A stretch of 64,000 bases of DNA from Desulfofustis limnaeus. GTDB lineage: Bacteria; Desulfobacterota; Desulfobulbia; Desulfobulbales; Desulfocapsaceae. Numbering within the stretch: the first letter of the stretch is position 1; each line of letters opens with the position of its first letter. This document shows, piece after piece, positions 18,106-28,210 of this stretch. Under the pieces are notes generated by a model. That model saw only the letters and a list, made by a program, of their open reading frames with translations, was not told where the DNA came from and ran no database searches. The stretch spans positions 806,001 through 870,000 of the forward strand of contig NZ_AP025516.1 of the NCBI RefSeq assembly GCF_023169885.1, read 5' to 3'. The translations under genes were made by a program, and so were the position numbers.

Positions 18106-19806
18106 ATGAGTCTGCAAATGATGACCTATCTTGTTGTCGGAGCAACCTTTCTTTTGTACATCGTCATCGCCATTAAATCACGGGCCACAACCACCGGCGA
18201 GTTCTACGTGGCCGGCAAGGGCGTCAATCCGGTGCTCAACGGCATGGCTACCGGAGCCGACTGGATGTCTGCGGCCTCGTTCATCTCCATGGCTGGTATG
18301 ATTGCCTTCAGCGGTTATGACGCCTCGGTATTTTTGATGGGTTGGACCGGCGGATATTGTCTGTTGGCCATGCTGCTGGCACCCTATCTGCGGAAATATG
18401 GCAAATTTACCGTTCCGGAGTTCATTGGTGACCGCTACTACTCGCAGACCGCCAGGATCGTGGCGGTCGTTTGCCTGATCGTTGCGTCGCTGACCTATGT
18501 CATCGGCCAGATGAAAGGAATCGGAGTTGCTTTTTCCCGCTTTCTCGAATTGCCCTTTGAGGTCGGTCTGGTGATCGGCATGGCCATTGTTTTCGTCTAC
18601 GCGGTCATGGGTGGCATGAAGGGGATCACCTATACCCAGATCGCCCAGTACTGCGTTTTGATCTTTGCCTATACGGTGCCGGCCGTCTTTATCTCCCTGC
18701 AATTGACCAGCAATCCGCTGCCGCAATTGGGTTTGGGTTCGACACTGAGCGACGGTGGTGGCTACTTGCTGGAACGGCTCGACCAGACGCTTCTGGACCT
18801 GGGTTTCGGGGAATATACGGAACGAAAAGGGTCGATGATCAACATCTTTCTTTACACCCTGTCGTTGATGATTGGAACGGCCGGTCTGCCCCACGTCATC
18901 ACCCGGTTCTTTACCGTACCGCGAGTCCGCGATGCACGCTCTTCAGCCGGTTGGGCGCTTGTTTTTATTGCCATCTTATATACCACCGCTCCGGCTGTTG
19001 GGGCCATGGCCTTTTATAACTTCACCAAGACCATTGAGCCGGCCAAAGGGGAGTATCTGGTCTATGAGCAGCGGCCCCAGTGGTTTAGAAACTGGGAAAA
19101 AACCGGTCTCTTGCAGTTTGAAGACAAAAACGACGATGGGCGGATCACCTACGTCAAGGGGGATGCCAACGAGATGGTAAAGGTGGATCAGGATATCATG
19201 GTCCTGGCCAACCCGGAAATCGCCCGGCTGCCCAATTGGGTGATCGCACTGGTTGCCGCCGGCGGTATTGCTGCTGCCCTGTCCACGGCCGCCGGTCTGT
19301 TGCTGGCTATTTCCTCTGCCATTTCGCATGATTTGCTCAAAGGCGTCATCGCTCCCGGCATCAATGACAAAACGGAGATGCTGGCCGGACGGGTGGCCAT
19401 GGCCGGGGCGATCATCCTGGCAGGATATCTGGGTCTGAATCCTCCGGGATTTGCCGCCCAGGTCGTCGCGCTCGCCTTCGGCCTGGCCGCGTCGTCGATC
19501 TTCCCGGCGTTAATGATGGGGATTTTCTCTAAGAGAGTAAACAATATCGGAGCAGTCTGCGGTATGCTTGCCGGCTTGTCGGTGACTCTGATCTATATCT
19601 TTTGGTTTAAAGGGTGGTTTTTTGTCAAAGGGACGGAGATGGCGGCCAACATCCCGGCCAACTGGTTCTTTGGTGTCTCTCCTGAGGCCTTCGGGGCCAT
19701 CGGCGCGCTGATCAACTTTGCCGTGGCGTTGACCATTTCCCGTGTCACGGCCGCGCCGCCGCGGGAAATCCAGAACCTGATCGATGATATCCGGGTGCCC
19801 AATTAG
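18106..19806 (+). CDS. sodium:solute symporter large subunit (acetate permease-like)
   Basis: 566 residues, about 13 hydrophobic helices, SSS family (YVAGKGVNPVLNGMATGADWMSAASFI, FTVPEFIGDRYYSQTARI, TRFFTVPRVRDAR). It resembles the ActP-type subgroup that travels with DUF4212 subunits and probably imports acetate or a related monocarboxylate with sodium. A hydrophilic insert of about 50 residues between helices carries DKNDDGRITY, which looks like half of an EF-hand loop. The gene follows DUF4212 and is closed by a strong hairpin. Confidence 0.9.
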   Translation: MSLQMMTYLVVGATFLLYIVIAIKSRATTTGEFYVAGKGVNPVLNGMATGADWMSAASFISMAGMIAFSGYDASVFLMGWTGGYCLLAMLLAPYLRKYGKFTVPEFIGDRYYSQTARIVAVVCLIVASLTYVIGQMKGIGVAFSRFLELPFEVGLVIGMAIVFVYAVMGGMKGITYTQIAQYCVLIFAYTVPAVFISLQLTSNPLPQLGLGSTLSDGGGYLLERLDQTLLDLGFGEYTERKGSMINIFLYTLSLMIGTAGLPHVITRFFTVPRVRDARSSAGWALVFIAILYTTAPAVGAMAFYNFTKTIEPAKGEYLVYEQRPQWFRNWEKTGLLQFEDKNDDGRITYVKGDANEMVKVDQDIMVLANPEIARLPNWVIALVAAGGIAAALSTAAGLLLAISSAISHDLLKGVIAPGINDKTEMLAGRVAMAGAIILAGYLGLNPPGFAAQVVALAFGLAASSIFPALMMGIFSKRVNNIGAVCGMLAGLSVTLIYIFWFKGWFFVKGTEMAANIPANWFFGVSPEAFGAIGALINFAVALTISRVTAAPPREIQNLIDDIRVPN

Positions 19807-19858
19807 CACCTCTCCCGGGGCCGTGTCTCTGGTTCGGTGACCGGCCTCCCGAAACGAA

Positions 19859-19905
19859 ACGGCCGATACCTCTGTGGTGCAAGGAGGTATCGGCCGTCTT
19901 GTTCT
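19859..19905. terminator. bidirectional terminator
   Basis: A perfect 14-bp stem (ACGGCCGATACCTC with GAGGTATCGGCCGT) and T-rich 3' flank between the convergent symporter and sigma-54 activator genes. Confidence 0.85.
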
Positions 19906-19921
19906 TTTCTTTCGGAGCGGA

Positions 19922-22333
19922 TCAGTCGGCAAGAGGATCTTCCAACTCGAATCGCTCGATCTTGCGGCGTAAGGTATCCTTGGAGATGCCAAGTTCCCGG
20001 CAGGTCATCATCTTGCGCCATTTGTTGCGCTGCAGGGATCCCAGAATCGCCTGGCGTTCGATTTGTTCGAGGGTGAGGCCGGCCTTGGGCGTTGCCGAGG
20101 CCTCGGAAGCTTCCGTTTCGCTCGGGTGAAAAGCATCGGGCAGGTGGCCTTTCTGAATGAATCCTCCTGGGCAGAGGATGAAGGCATATTCGATGATGTT
20201 TTCCAGTTCCCTGATGTTTCCAGGGAAATCGTGATGCATCAGAACCGTCATCACCTCGTCGCTGACGCCGGCGATGTCCTTCTTTTTTTCGGCGCGGAAT
20301 CGATCGACGAAATGATCCACCAGCAGCGGTATGTCCTCCCGCCGGTCGCGCAGCGGCGGCAAGGTGATGTTCACCACGTTGAGCCGGTAATAGAGATCAT
20401 CGCGGAACAAGCCTTTTTCAACGGCTCTTTTCAGGTCCCGGTTCGTGGCGGCGATGACCCGGATATCGACTTTAATCGAGTCGTTGGAACCAAGCGGTTC
20501 ATAGACATGCTCTTCCAGTACCCGGAGCAGCTTGACTTGCAAGGAGTGGGGGATGTCACCGATTTCGTCGAGAAAGATGGTCCCGCCGGCGGCCGCGGCG
20601 AACCGGCCCTCACGGTCTTTCCGGGCGTCGGTGAAGGCCCCGGAACGGTAGCCGAACAGTTCCGATTCAAGCAAGGTTTCGGGAATGGCTCCGCAGTTTA
20701 CCGAAATGAACGGTTTATCTTTCCGCGTTGAGGCATTGACGATCGCCTCGGCCATGACCCCCTTGCCGGTGCCGCTCTCTCCCAGGATCAACACGGTGCT
20801 GTCACTGGTGGCCACATCCGGCAGGATCTGAAAGTAGCGCTGCATGGCCGGGCTCTTGCTGATGATCTCGTCGAAGGTGTATCGTTGCAGCAGCTGCTTG
20901 CGCAGCGTCTCTTCGACGGAAAGATCACGGAAGGTCTCGACACCGCCGATAACGTTGCCCACTATATCCACCAGCGGTGAGGCACTGATGCTGATGGACT
21001 TGCTCTTGCCGTCGGCGTCGACGATGGTGATCGACCGGTTGGTCACCGGCCGGCCGGTATAGAGACTCTCGGCGACGGCGCAATTCTTGCCGCAGATGGA
21101 CGAGTGGAAGACATCGCTGCAGAAGCGGCCGATGGCATCTTCGCGTTCCCAGCCGGTGATGACCTCGGCGGCCATGTTGAATGAGGTGATCCTCCAGTTC
21201 CGATCAACGGTGAACACCCCATCGGCGACGGAGTCAAGGATCAGCCGTTTCTGCAGGGCCTCGGTATTGTCGCGAAAGGTCTGCACACAGCCGATGGCTT
21301 GGTTGTTGGCGTCCACCATCGAGGTGATGGACACCAAAATGGGCAGGTTGTAGCCGTCTTTGTCGGTGACAAAGCCGTCCTGGTCGATGATGTGGCACGG
21401 TTCACCCTTGCGCTCCAGCAGGGGGCAGGCGGACACCCCTTCGGAGGCGGAAAAGAGTTCGTCGCATGAGCGGTCCATCACCTCGGCCTCGCTCCAGCCG
21501 GTTATTTGCTGGGCGCCGCGATTAAACGAGGTAATGATGCCGTGGGCATCGAAGGTGACCACTCCCTCAGCGATCGCATTGATGATCAAATCGCTCTTGA
21601 TCGTGTCGCTGATGTCGCGAAACGATTCGACGCCACCGACGATGCGATTCTCAGTGTCGATCAGCGGTGAGGCGCTGATGGAGGCGGGAAAGGACGTGCC
21701 GTCTTTACGGATCAGGTGGACGTTGCGGTCGTAATAGATCCGTTCGTTCCTCATGATCGCGCTGGATACGGCGCAGGCTTCCCCGCAGATGCTGGATTTG
21801 AAGATCGCTTTGCAGGGGCGGCCGAGTACCTCTTCCTGCGTCCACCCGGTCAGTATTTCGGCGGCGGCGTTGAAAGAGGTGATTTTCATTTCCTGATCCA
21901 CGGTGAAAACACCGTCGGCAATGCTGTTGAGGGCCAGTGTCCGGGGGGTTACCGTCTCCGATCGATCGATCAGGCCGATATAGGCGCCAAGCACGGTGTC
22001 ACCGGGTCCGGGCATGCGGATAATACGAACCTCGCAATTGTCTTTGCGGCCCTTTGGATAATCGGCCACATGGAGTTGTTCGTTTTTCAGGCTGTGCAAC
22101 GGGCGACTGAGACGCTCATAGAGTGCGCGAAAGCGGGGAATGGTGGCGATAAGGGAGATGAGCCGCGTGTGCAGGAGAGCGGCTCGGTCGACCCCAAGAA
22201 TGGTTGCCGCCTGTTCGTTGCACGAAGTGACGAGTCCGTCCGCGTCAATGGTCACATAACCGATATCCGGCCCCTTGAGCCGTTGTCTCGGATATGGCCT
22301 GATGGTTGTTTGCATGATGAAGGGTCCGTTCAT
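19922..22333 (-). CDS. sigma-54-dependent activator with four PAS domains
   Basis: 803 residues. Four PAS modules fill the first 490 residues; the last three contain Cys signatures ([42 protein letters not shown]). The AAA+ domain follows with Walker A GESGTGKG (about 518), the sigma-54 loop reading GAFTDA in place of GAFTGA, Walker [12 protein letters not shown] and the R-finger region. A Fis-type helix-turn-helix ends the protein ([15 protein letters not shown]). It should activate sigma-54 promoters in response to a redox or small-molecule cue sensed by PAS. It is convergent with the symporter operon, a plausible target, though no -24/-12 site was found there. Confidence 0.9.
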   Translation of the reverse strand: MNGPFIMQTTIRPYPRQRLKGPDIGYVTIDADGLVTSCNEQAATILGVDRAALLHTRLISLIATIPRFRALYERLSRPLHSLKNEQLHVADYPKGRKDNCEVRIIRMPGPGDTVLGAYIGLIDRSETVTPRTLALNSIADGVFTVDQEMKITSFNAAAEILTGWTQEEVLGRPCKAIFKSSICGEACAVSSAIMRNERIYYDRNVHLIRKDGTSFPASISASPLIDTENRIVGGVESFRDISDTIKSDLIINAIAEGVVTFDAHGIITSFNRGAQQITGWSEAEVMDRSCDELFSASEGVSACPLLERKGEPCHIIDQDGFVTDKDGYNLPILVSITSMVDANNQAIGCVQTFRDNTEALQKRLILDSVADGVFTVDRNWRITSFNMAAEVITGWEREDAIGRFCSDVFHSSICGKNCAVAESLYTGRPVTNRSITIVDADGKSKSISISASPLVDIVGNVIGGVETFRDLSVEETLRKQLLQRYTFDEIISKSPAMQRYFQILPDVATSDSTVLILGESGTGKGVMAEAIVNASTRKDKPFISVNCGAIPETLLESELFGYRSGAFTDARKDREGRFAAAAGGTIFLDEIGDIPHSLQVKLLRVLEEHVYEPLGSNDSIKVDIRVIAATNRDLKRAVEKGLFRDDLYYRLNVVNITLPPLRDRREDIPLLVDHFVDRFRAEKKKDIAGVSDEVMTVLMHHDFPGNIRELENIIEYAFILCPGGFIQKGHLPDAFHPSETEASEASATPKAGLTLEQIERQAILGSLQRNKWRKMMTCRELGISKDTLRRKIERFELEDPLAD

Positions 22334-22467
22334 ACTGGTTCATCTACAACCACTATTATACGGCCATGCCTGGACAGGCGCAATGCGGACCGGTCCGATT
22401 TCACGGTTTTCCGAACCGGATGGTCGTTTTTACGACAGAAATGTGACGCTGTGGCGGGAACCGGCGT

Positions 22468-23283
22468 TCAACCGAATCGTCCGGTGATGTAATCTTCCGT
22501 AAGACGATGCTTGGGATTGGTGAAGATCAGTTCTGTGGGACCCACCTCGACAAGATTACCCAGGTGGAAGTAGGCGGTCCGCTGCGAGACACGAGAGGCT
22601 TGCTGCATGGCGTGGGTGACGATAACGATCGAGTATTGGGTCCGCAACTCGGCAATCAACTCTTCGACTTTGGCGGTAGCGATTGGGTCAAGCGCCGAGC
22701 AGGGTTCATCCATCAAGATGACTTCGGGGCTGACGGCAATGGCTCGGGCGATGCAGAGACGTTGTTGCTGGCCCCCGGAGAGTCCGGTGCCCGGCTCACT
22801 CAAGCGGTCTTTCACCTCCTTCCAGAGACCGGCTTTTTTCAATGAGAGCTCGACGATCTCGTCCAACTCCGTCTTGTTACGGGCCAGTCCGTGTATCTTC
22901 GGACCGTAGGCGACGTTGTCGTAAATTGGTTTGGGAAACGGATTTGGTTTCTGAAACACCATGCCCACGCGAGCCCGCAATGGCACCACGTCGACACCAG
23001 GGTCATAGACGTCCATGCCATCCAGGCGAATGTCTCCCGTTACCCGACAGCCTGAGACGGTGTCGTTCATCCGATTCAGACAGCGGAGAAAGGTCGATTT
23101 TCCGCATCCGGAGGGTCCGATCATTGCCAGAACTTCGTTGCAGCCCACATCGATGCTGACCTTGTTGATGGCACAGGTATCTCCATAATGGACAAAGACG
23201 TCCCGGCAGGTCATTCGGGGATTTTCCACGAAGGGATTGCCGACGGTACGATCGATAGGGATATGCAAGTCGGTATCTGCCAT
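22468..23283 (-). CDS. pstB: phosphate ABC transporter ATPase
   Basis: 271 residues with Walker [11 protein letters not shown]-loop [19 protein letters not shown] (the PstB-specific sequence), signature [14 protein letters not shown] and Walker [14 protein letters not shown]. It powers high-affinity phosphate import with PstC and PstA. ATG at 23283 is chosen because AGGAGGACACC sits just before it; the frame extends 24 residues further back without a ribosome-binding site. It is last in the operon, after pstS, which is not the common order (pstSCAB-phoU). Confidence 0.95.
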   Translation of the reverse strand: MADTDLHIPIDRTVGNPFVENPRMTCRDVFVHYGDTCAINKVSIDVGCNEVLAMIGPSGCGKSTFLRCLNRMNDTVSGCRVTGDIRLDGMDVYDPGVDVVPLRARVGMVFQKPNPFPKPIYDNVAYGPKIHGLARNKTELDEIVELSLKKAGLWKEVKDRLSEPGTGLSGGQQQRLCIARAIAVSPEVILMDEPCSALDPIATAKVEELIAELRTQYSIVIVTHAMQQASRVSQRTAYFHLGNLVEVGPTELIFTNPKHRLTEDYITGRFG

Positions 23284-23390
23284 GGTGTCCTCCTGTCCGA
23301 CGATCGTCGGGAAGGTTGGTTGGGCGACGGTTGATAGGCTGTTCATGGTGCTCAACGAAGGTTCGTGTGTTTAAGGTGGTGGTTGCAGCC

Positions 23391-23430
23391 GCCGTGATCG
23401 ATACCATTGCTTCCGATCACGGCGGCTCTT
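23391..23430 (-). other. stable hairpin in the pstS-pstB gap
   Basis: GCCGCCGTGATCG and CGATCACGGCGGC form a 13-bp stem. In the direction of transcription no T-run follows, so it is more likely an mRNA 3'-end stabiliser or processing site that raises pstS over pstB than a terminator. On the plus strand a TCTTCTCTCTT tract follows. Confidence 0.55.
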
Positions 23431-23451
23431 CTCTCTTACCCGAGGGCGGCT

Positions 23452-24495
23452 TTATTTCATGACCATCGGTTTCAGCTCTTTGACATCGGCTGCAAACTGA
23501 GCGCGTTCAGCGTCAGGCATCGGGATCATGCCTTTGTCGGCCAGGTAGCCTTCCGGTCCCCAGGCTTTCTCGCTGGTGAATTCGGCCAGGTATTCGGCGA
23601 TGCCGGGGATGGTGCCGACGTGGGCTTTCTTCACGTAGAAAAAGAGCGGACGGGACACCGGATACTTACCGGCGGCGATATTTTCAAAAGTCGGGGCCTC
23701 GCCTTCGACGATGGAGCCCTGGATGACATCCGCGTTCTGATCCAAAAACGAGAAGCCGAAGATACCGAAAGCGTTCGGGTTGGCCTGCAGTTTCTGGACG
23801 ATCAGATTGTCGTTTTCGCCGGCCTCGATGTAAGCGCCGTCTTCGCGCACCATTTGACTGGCAGCCTTGTACGCTTTTTCATCAGACTTCTTCAGAGCCT
23901 GGAGCGCCTCGATCTTGCCGGCAGCCTCCTCCATCACCAGTTCGACAAAGGCATCGCGTGTGCCGGAAGTGGGGGGCGGTCCGAGGACTTCGATGGCCAC
24001 GTCCGGGAGTTCCGGGTTGACGTCTTTCCAGGTTTTGTGGGGGTTGGCGATCAGAGATCCGTTCGGCCCGGGAATTTCACGTGCCAGGGCGAGAAAGATG
24101 TCTTGGCGGGTAAGGTTGACCGGCGGTGCCGATTTGGCGTTGGCCAGCACAATGCCGTCATAGCCGATTTTAACCTCGACGATGTCCTGAACACCATTGG
24201 CGGCACATTGTTCCTGTTCCGACTTCTTAATGGCCCGGGAAGCATTGGTGATGTCGGGGTGATCTACGCCCACGCCGCCGCAGAACAGTTTGAAGCCGCC
24301 GCCCGATCCGGTCGATTCGATCTTCGGCGACTTGAACTGGCTGGTCTTGCCGAACTGCTCGGCCACTACGGTGGCAAACGGGTAGACCGTTGACGAACCG
24401 ACGATGGAAATGTAATCGCGGTTGGCCTCTGCCGTTGAGTTCATCGCCGTCAGGCCAAGCAGGGCGCCGGCGGCAATCAGTGCTTTTACGTTCAT
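23452..24495 (-). CDS. pstS: phosphate-binding periplasmic protein
   Basis: 347 residues. A signal peptide (MNVKALIAAGALLGLTAMNS...AEA) is followed by the PstS fold: SIVGSSTVYPFATVVAEQF, ESTGSGGGFKLFCGGVG, DITNASRAI, KIGYDGIVLA and PTSGTRDAFVELV, all phosphate-contact regions of the family. It captures phosphate in the periplasm and hands it to PstCA. A good ribosome-binding site (AAGGAGAC) precedes ATG 24495. It lies downstream of pstA. Confidence 0.93.
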   Translation of the reverse strand: MNVKALIAAGALLGLTAMNSTAEANRDYISIVGSSTVYPFATVVAEQFGKTSQFKSPKIESTGSGGGFKLFCGGVGVDHPDITNASRAIKKSEQEQCAANGVQDIVEVKIGYDGIVLANAKSAPPVNLTRQDIFLALAREIPGPNGSLIANPHKTWKDVNPELPDVAIEVLGPPPTSGTRDAFVELVMEEAAGKIEALQALKKSDEKAYKAASQMVREDGAYIEAGENDNLIVQKLQANPNAFGIFGFSFLDQNADVIQGSIVEGEAPTFENIAAGKYPVSRPLFFYVKKAHVGTIPGIAEYLAEFTSEKAWGPEGYLADKGMIPMPDAERAQFAADVKELKPMVMK

Positions 24496-24567
24496 GTGTG
24501 TCTCCTTTGGGTCTTCTTTTGATGCTGTGGTTGTTCCGATCGCAGGCGATCAGAGGTAAAAACCTGA

Positions 24568-25887
24568 TTACCAGGTTATCTCGAACTTTTTGCGCAGGTA
24601 GACAGCAGCGGCGTTCATGGCCACCAGAAACACGAGCAGCACGATAATGGCTGCCGAGGTCTTCTCGGTGAAGGCTCGCTCCGGGCTGTCCGCCCACAGA
24701 AATATTTGCACCGGCAAAGCCGCTGCCGGATCGGTGATGCCGGTTGGCACGTCGACGATGAAGGCAACCATGCCGATCATCAGCAGCGGTGCCGTTTCAC
24801 CGAGGGCCTGGGCCATGCCGATGATGGTGCCGGTCAACATGCCGGGCAGGGCCAGCGGCAGGACGTGGTGAAAGACGGTCTGGATCTTTGAGGCGCCGAT
24901 GCCGAGGGCGGCCTCGCGGATCGACGGAGGGACTGATTTCAGGGATGCTCGGGCAGCGATAATGATGGTCGGCAGCGTCATCAATGTCAGCACCAAACCG
25001 CCGACCAGCGGAGTCGAGCGCGGTACCCCCCAGAAGTTGATGAAGATTGCCAAACCGAGCAGGCCGAAAATAATGGACGGCACCGCCGCCAGATTATTGA
25101 TGTTGACTTCGATGAAATTGGTGAAGCGGTTGTCCGGGGCGAATTCCTCGAGATAGATCGCCGCTGCCACGCCCATGGGAAAGGATAGGAGCAGCGTGAT
25201 CAAAAGGGTGTAAAAGGAACCCTTCACGGCGCCAAGGATGCCAGCCAACTCCGGTTCTCGGGAATCGCCTTTGGTGAAGAATGCGGCGTTGAAGCGCAAT
25301 TCGACCCGTCCTTCGTCCCGCAGTACTGAGTACCAGGCACTTTGCTTGTCCTTGATACGGCGATTAATTTCCTCCTGCTCCATATCGATCTTGCCTTTTA
25401 CCAGCATGTCGACGTCGTCGTTAGCCGGCAGCCAGATGGATTGGCGGGTACCGATCAGTTTCGGGTTTTCTCGCACCAGATCAAGAAGCTGGAAGGCCGC
25501 ACCAGGACTGATCAGGTCGTTGAGCAGCCGTCTGTCCTGCCTTCCCGTTACCTCGGGGAAGCGGTCTTGGAGCGCTTTTTTGACGAGGCTCTGATAGTCG
25601 GCACGCAACAGGTCTTCCTGGCTGAACGCCTGCTTGTCAAAGGTGATGTCAAGTTTAATGAATGTCTGTCTGAAGGCGGAATAGCCGTTGACAAAGACGG
25701 TGGTCAGCAGGAGTGCGAGAAAAGCGAGAGCGATGCCGATGGCCAGGATGCCAAGGTGCTTGAAACGCTGCTCGGCCCGGTACCGTTTTTTCAGGCGTCG
25801 GTTGAAGGCGACCGAAAAGGCTGACGGCTGTTTCACCAGCCGTTTATCAACCGCTGTCTGATGCGCTGAACTATTCATAATGTTCAC
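24568..25887 (-). CDS. pstA: phosphate ABC transporter permease, long form
   Basis: 439 residues, about 150 more than E. coli PstA. The C-terminal 220 residues are a normal permease with the EAA loop (REAALGIGASKIQTVFHHVLPLALPG). The extra N-terminal part has one membrane helix and a hydrophilic, presumably periplasmic, domain (about 60-200), like the DUF3333 extension known in other PstA proteins. It overlaps pstC by 17 bases, so translation is probably coupled. Role of the extension unknown. Confidence 0.92.
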   Translation of the reverse strand: MNIMNSSAHQTAVDKRLVKQPSAFSVAFNRRLKKRYRAEQRFKHLGILAIGIALAFLALLLTTVFVNGYSAFRQTFIKLDITFDKQAFSQEDLLRADYQSLVKKALQDRFPEVTGRQDRRLLNDLISPGAAFQLLDLVRENPKLIGTRQSIWLPANDDVDMLVKGKIDMEQEEINRRIKDKQSAWYSVLRDEGRVELRFNAAFFTKGDSREPELAGILGAVKGSFYTLLITLLLSFPMGVAAAIYLEEFAPDNRFTNFIEVNINNLAAVPSIIFGLLGLAIFINFWGVPRSTPLVGGLVLTLMTLPTIIIAARASLKSVPPSIREAALGIGASKIQTVFHHVLPLALPGMLTGTIIGMAQALGETAPLLMIGMVAFIVDVPTGITDPAAALPVQIFLWADSPERAFTEKTSAAIIVLLVFLVAMNAAAVYLRKKFEITW

Positions 25888-27259
25888 GGTATTTACGGAC
25901 GATGCCCAAGGCGATGTAGTTGAGGATCAGGGTAAACACGAACAGAACCAGGCCGAGGGCAAAGGCGGCTAGAGTTTTGGGGCTGTCGAATTCCTGGTCG
26001 CCAACCAGCAAGGTGACGATCTGTACGGTTACCGTGGTTACTGCCTCAAAGGGATTGGCCGTCAGGTTGGCGGCAAGGCCGGCGGCCATCACGACGATCA
26101 TTGTCTCGCCGATTGCCCGGGAGACGGCGAGCAGGATGCCGCTGACGATCCCGGGCAGGGCGGCAGGGAAGATCACGTGGCGAATCGTTTCGAATGTGGT
26201 GGCACCAAGTCCGTACGAACCGTCGCGCAGACTCTGGGGGACGGCATGAATAACGTCATCGGAGAGCGACGAAACGAACGGGATAATCATGATGCCCATC
26301 ACCAGGCCGGCCGCCAGGGCGCTTTCCGAGGCGATAGAGAGACCGAACAGGGTGCCGGTATCGCGGATAAACGGGGCCACCGTCAAGGCGGCGAAGAAAC
26401 CGTAGACGACGGTCGGGATGCCAGCCAGGATTTCCAGCAGCGGTTTGACCACGGTTCGCACCTGAGTGCTGGCGAATTCCGACAGGTAAATGGCTGCCAA
26501 CAGACCGATCGGAATGGCCACCAGCATGGCGATGGCAGCGATCATGAAGGTGCCGGCAAAGATCGGAACGGCACCGAAGGCCCCGGATGATCCGGCTTGG
26601 TCTGCCCGGATAGCCATTTGCGGGCTCCAGTCCAAACCGAACAGGAAATCCAGGATCGGTACGGCTCGAAAAAACCTGATCGACTCGAAGAGCACCGAGA
26701 AGAGGATGCCCAGGGTGATCAGAATGGCGATTCCGGAACAGAGCAGCAGCAACAGACGGATGGTCCCTTCCACCAGGTTGCGCGCCCGCAGTGAGGGCTT
26801 GATCGCTTGCAGACAGAACAAGCTGAGGCCGATGGACAACAGCACTACCGCTGTGGTCACCAGAGAGCGAAAGGTGGAACGAATCTCTTGGTAACGGTCG
26901 GCTGCTTCGTTGATGGTGTTGTCTTTGCTGATCGTGGTAGTGCCGGCCAGGAGGTTCTTGATATCGTTGAGCAGCAGCGATTGATGGCCGCTGTCTGCGA
27001 CCTGGGTGGGTGGCAATTCTTTGATCAGCCGGCTGTCGATCACCGTCGTTTCCACGGACAACCACAGACCGTAACAAAACAGGGCCGGCAGAAGTCCGGC
27101 CAGTGATGCCAGGACGCCGTAGTGACTGGGCAGCGAGTGAAGACGGACCGTGCCATCTGCCGCCGCGACCAGACGTCGGGCCCGATAGCGTCCGGCCGCA
27201 TAGGCGGTGCCGGCGACAATCAGGAGGATTGGCAGGAGATAGGAATATAAGATTGTCAC
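25871..27259 (-). CDS. pstC: phosphate ABC transporter permease, long form
   Basis: 462 residues. Permease core in the C-terminal half with EAA-type loop (RDGSYGLGATTFETIRHVIFPAALPG) and LLEILAGIPTVVYGFFA. The N-terminal 200 residues add two or three more helices and a loop (about 75-130) not found in the short PstC; the long form is known in alpha- and some deltaproteobacteria. It follows phoU by 22 bases and overlaps pstA. Confidence 0.92.
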   Translation of the reverse strand: MTILYSYLLPILLIVAGTAYAAGRYRARRLVAAADGTVRLHSLPSHYGVLASLAGLLPALFCYGLWLSVETTVIDSRLIKELPPTQVADSGHQSLLLNDIKNLLAGTTTISKDNTINEAADRYQEIRSTFRSLVTTAVVLLSIGLSLFCLQAIKPSLRARNLVEGTIRLLLLLCSGIAILITLGILFSVLFESIRFFRAVPILDFLFGLDWSPQMAIRADQAGSSGAFGAVPIFAGTFMIAAIAMLVAIPIGLLAAIYLSEFASTQVRTVVKPLLEILAGIPTVVYGFFAALTVAPFIRDTGTLFGLSIASESALAAGLVMGIMIIPFVSSLSDDVIHAVPQSLRDGSYGLGATTFETIRHVIFPAALPGIVSGILLAVSRAIGETMIVVMAAGLAANLTANPFEAVTTVTVQIVTLLVGDQEFDSPKTLAAFALGLVLFVFTLILNYIALGIVRKYREHYE

Positions 27260-27281
27260 AAGAGTGCCTGCTGTCGCTTGT

Positions 27282-27947
27282 TCACGAAATGGTTCTGGTA
27301 ATCACGCCTTCCACCAGATAAATCACTTCTTCAGCGATATTGGTGGTCCGATCGGCGATGCGCTCCAAGTGTCGGGCCACCAGATAGGTATTGATTAGAC
27401 CGCCCGGGTATTGCGGGTGACGACGGATGATCTCCTTGATGTCGTTGTAGACTTGGTCGCGAAAGGCATCGACCTCGTCATCAAGGAGAAAAACCTGGCG
27501 CGCCAGGGCGGCGTTACGATTGATCAGCGCGTCGAGGCTCATCTTCAGCATTTTGTTGACGGTATTCGATATCTCAGCGAAATGAATATCTTTCACCAAC
27601 TCGCGACTGGGAGACCTGGCAATGGATTCGACCCGGTTGGCGATGCTGACGGCCGTGTCGGCAATTCGTTCCAGTTCATTATTGACCTTGATGACCGTCA
27701 CCAGAAAGCGCAGGTCGCCGGCCACCGGTTGATGGAGCGCCAGAATTTTCAGGCAGTCCTCTTCGATCTCGACTTCCGCCTCGTCGATTTCATAATCCGA
27801 GCGCTTGATCGACAGGAGCTGCTCCTGATCCTGGGTCTCGATGACTGCCGCGGCGCGACGGACGCGGTCTTCGACCAGGGCCGAGAGGTTGAGCAGCTTC
27901 TTGTTGAGCCTTTCCAGCTCCAGGTGGAAGGTGTAGTAAGAGCCCAT
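27282..27947 (-). CDS. phoU: phosphate transport system regulator PhoU
   Basis: 221 residues, all helical, with the two-fold repeated PhoU pattern: a first copy (LVEDRVRRAAAVIETQDQEQLLSIKRSDYEIDEAEVEIEE region) and second copy with RHLERIADRTTNIAEEVIYLVEG, the metal-binding E/D...D helix of PhoU. It transmits the state of the Pst transporter to PhoR and dampens phosphate uptake. It leads the pst operon and is divergent from phoB; the candidate Pho box lies in the shared upstream region. Confidence 0.93.
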   Translation of the reverse strand: MGSYYTFHLELERLNKKLLNLSALVEDRVRRAAAVIETQDQEQLLSIKRSDYEIDEAEVEIEEDCLKILALHQPVAGDLRFLVTVIKVNNELERIADTAVSIANRVESIARSPSRELVKDIHFAEISNTVNKMLKMSLDALINRNAALARQVFLLDDEVDAFRDQVYNDIKEIIRRHPQYPGGLINTYLVARHLERIADRTTNIAEEVIYLVEGVITRTIS

Positions 27948-28029
27948 TGTTTTCTCAGATATTTTGATTTGAGTGATGAGACGACGAAAGGGTCTGTTCG
28001 TCCCGAGTTGGCAGAGAAGATAGAGCGGT

Positions 28030-28073
28030 TTTGTTAGTGCTTGGTTACGCTCGTATTAGGATTTGGTTATCAT
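28030..28073. promoter_or_regulatory. candidate Pho box, 11-bp-spaced direct repeats
   Basis: Four consecutive 11-base units: tttGTTAgtgc, TTGGTTAcgct, cgtaTTAggat, TTGGTTAtcat. The strongest copies (28041 and 28063) share TTGGTTA and are 22 bases apart, i.e. two helical turns. Eleven-base periodicity is the architecture of PhoB/PhoP sites in other phyla; the sequence itself is not the enterobacterial consensus. It lies between divergent phoU and phoB. Confidence 0.5.
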
Positions 28074-28210
28074 TCCGAAAAGTCTTGCGGGGGGTGGTAA
28101 AATGCTGAATGTTTAAGGCCGTGTGATGAGTGATCCCGGGCGAGAACGATTGCCGAGGCCGATGCTGGGCCTCGGCAAAGAGACGATGACAGCCACTCGT
28201 GGGTACTGCC

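Noticed and set aside
24530-24560. GATCGC/GCGATC dyad before pstS as a terminator or Pho box
   Set aside because: Only a 6-bp stem, no T-run and no 11-base repeats.
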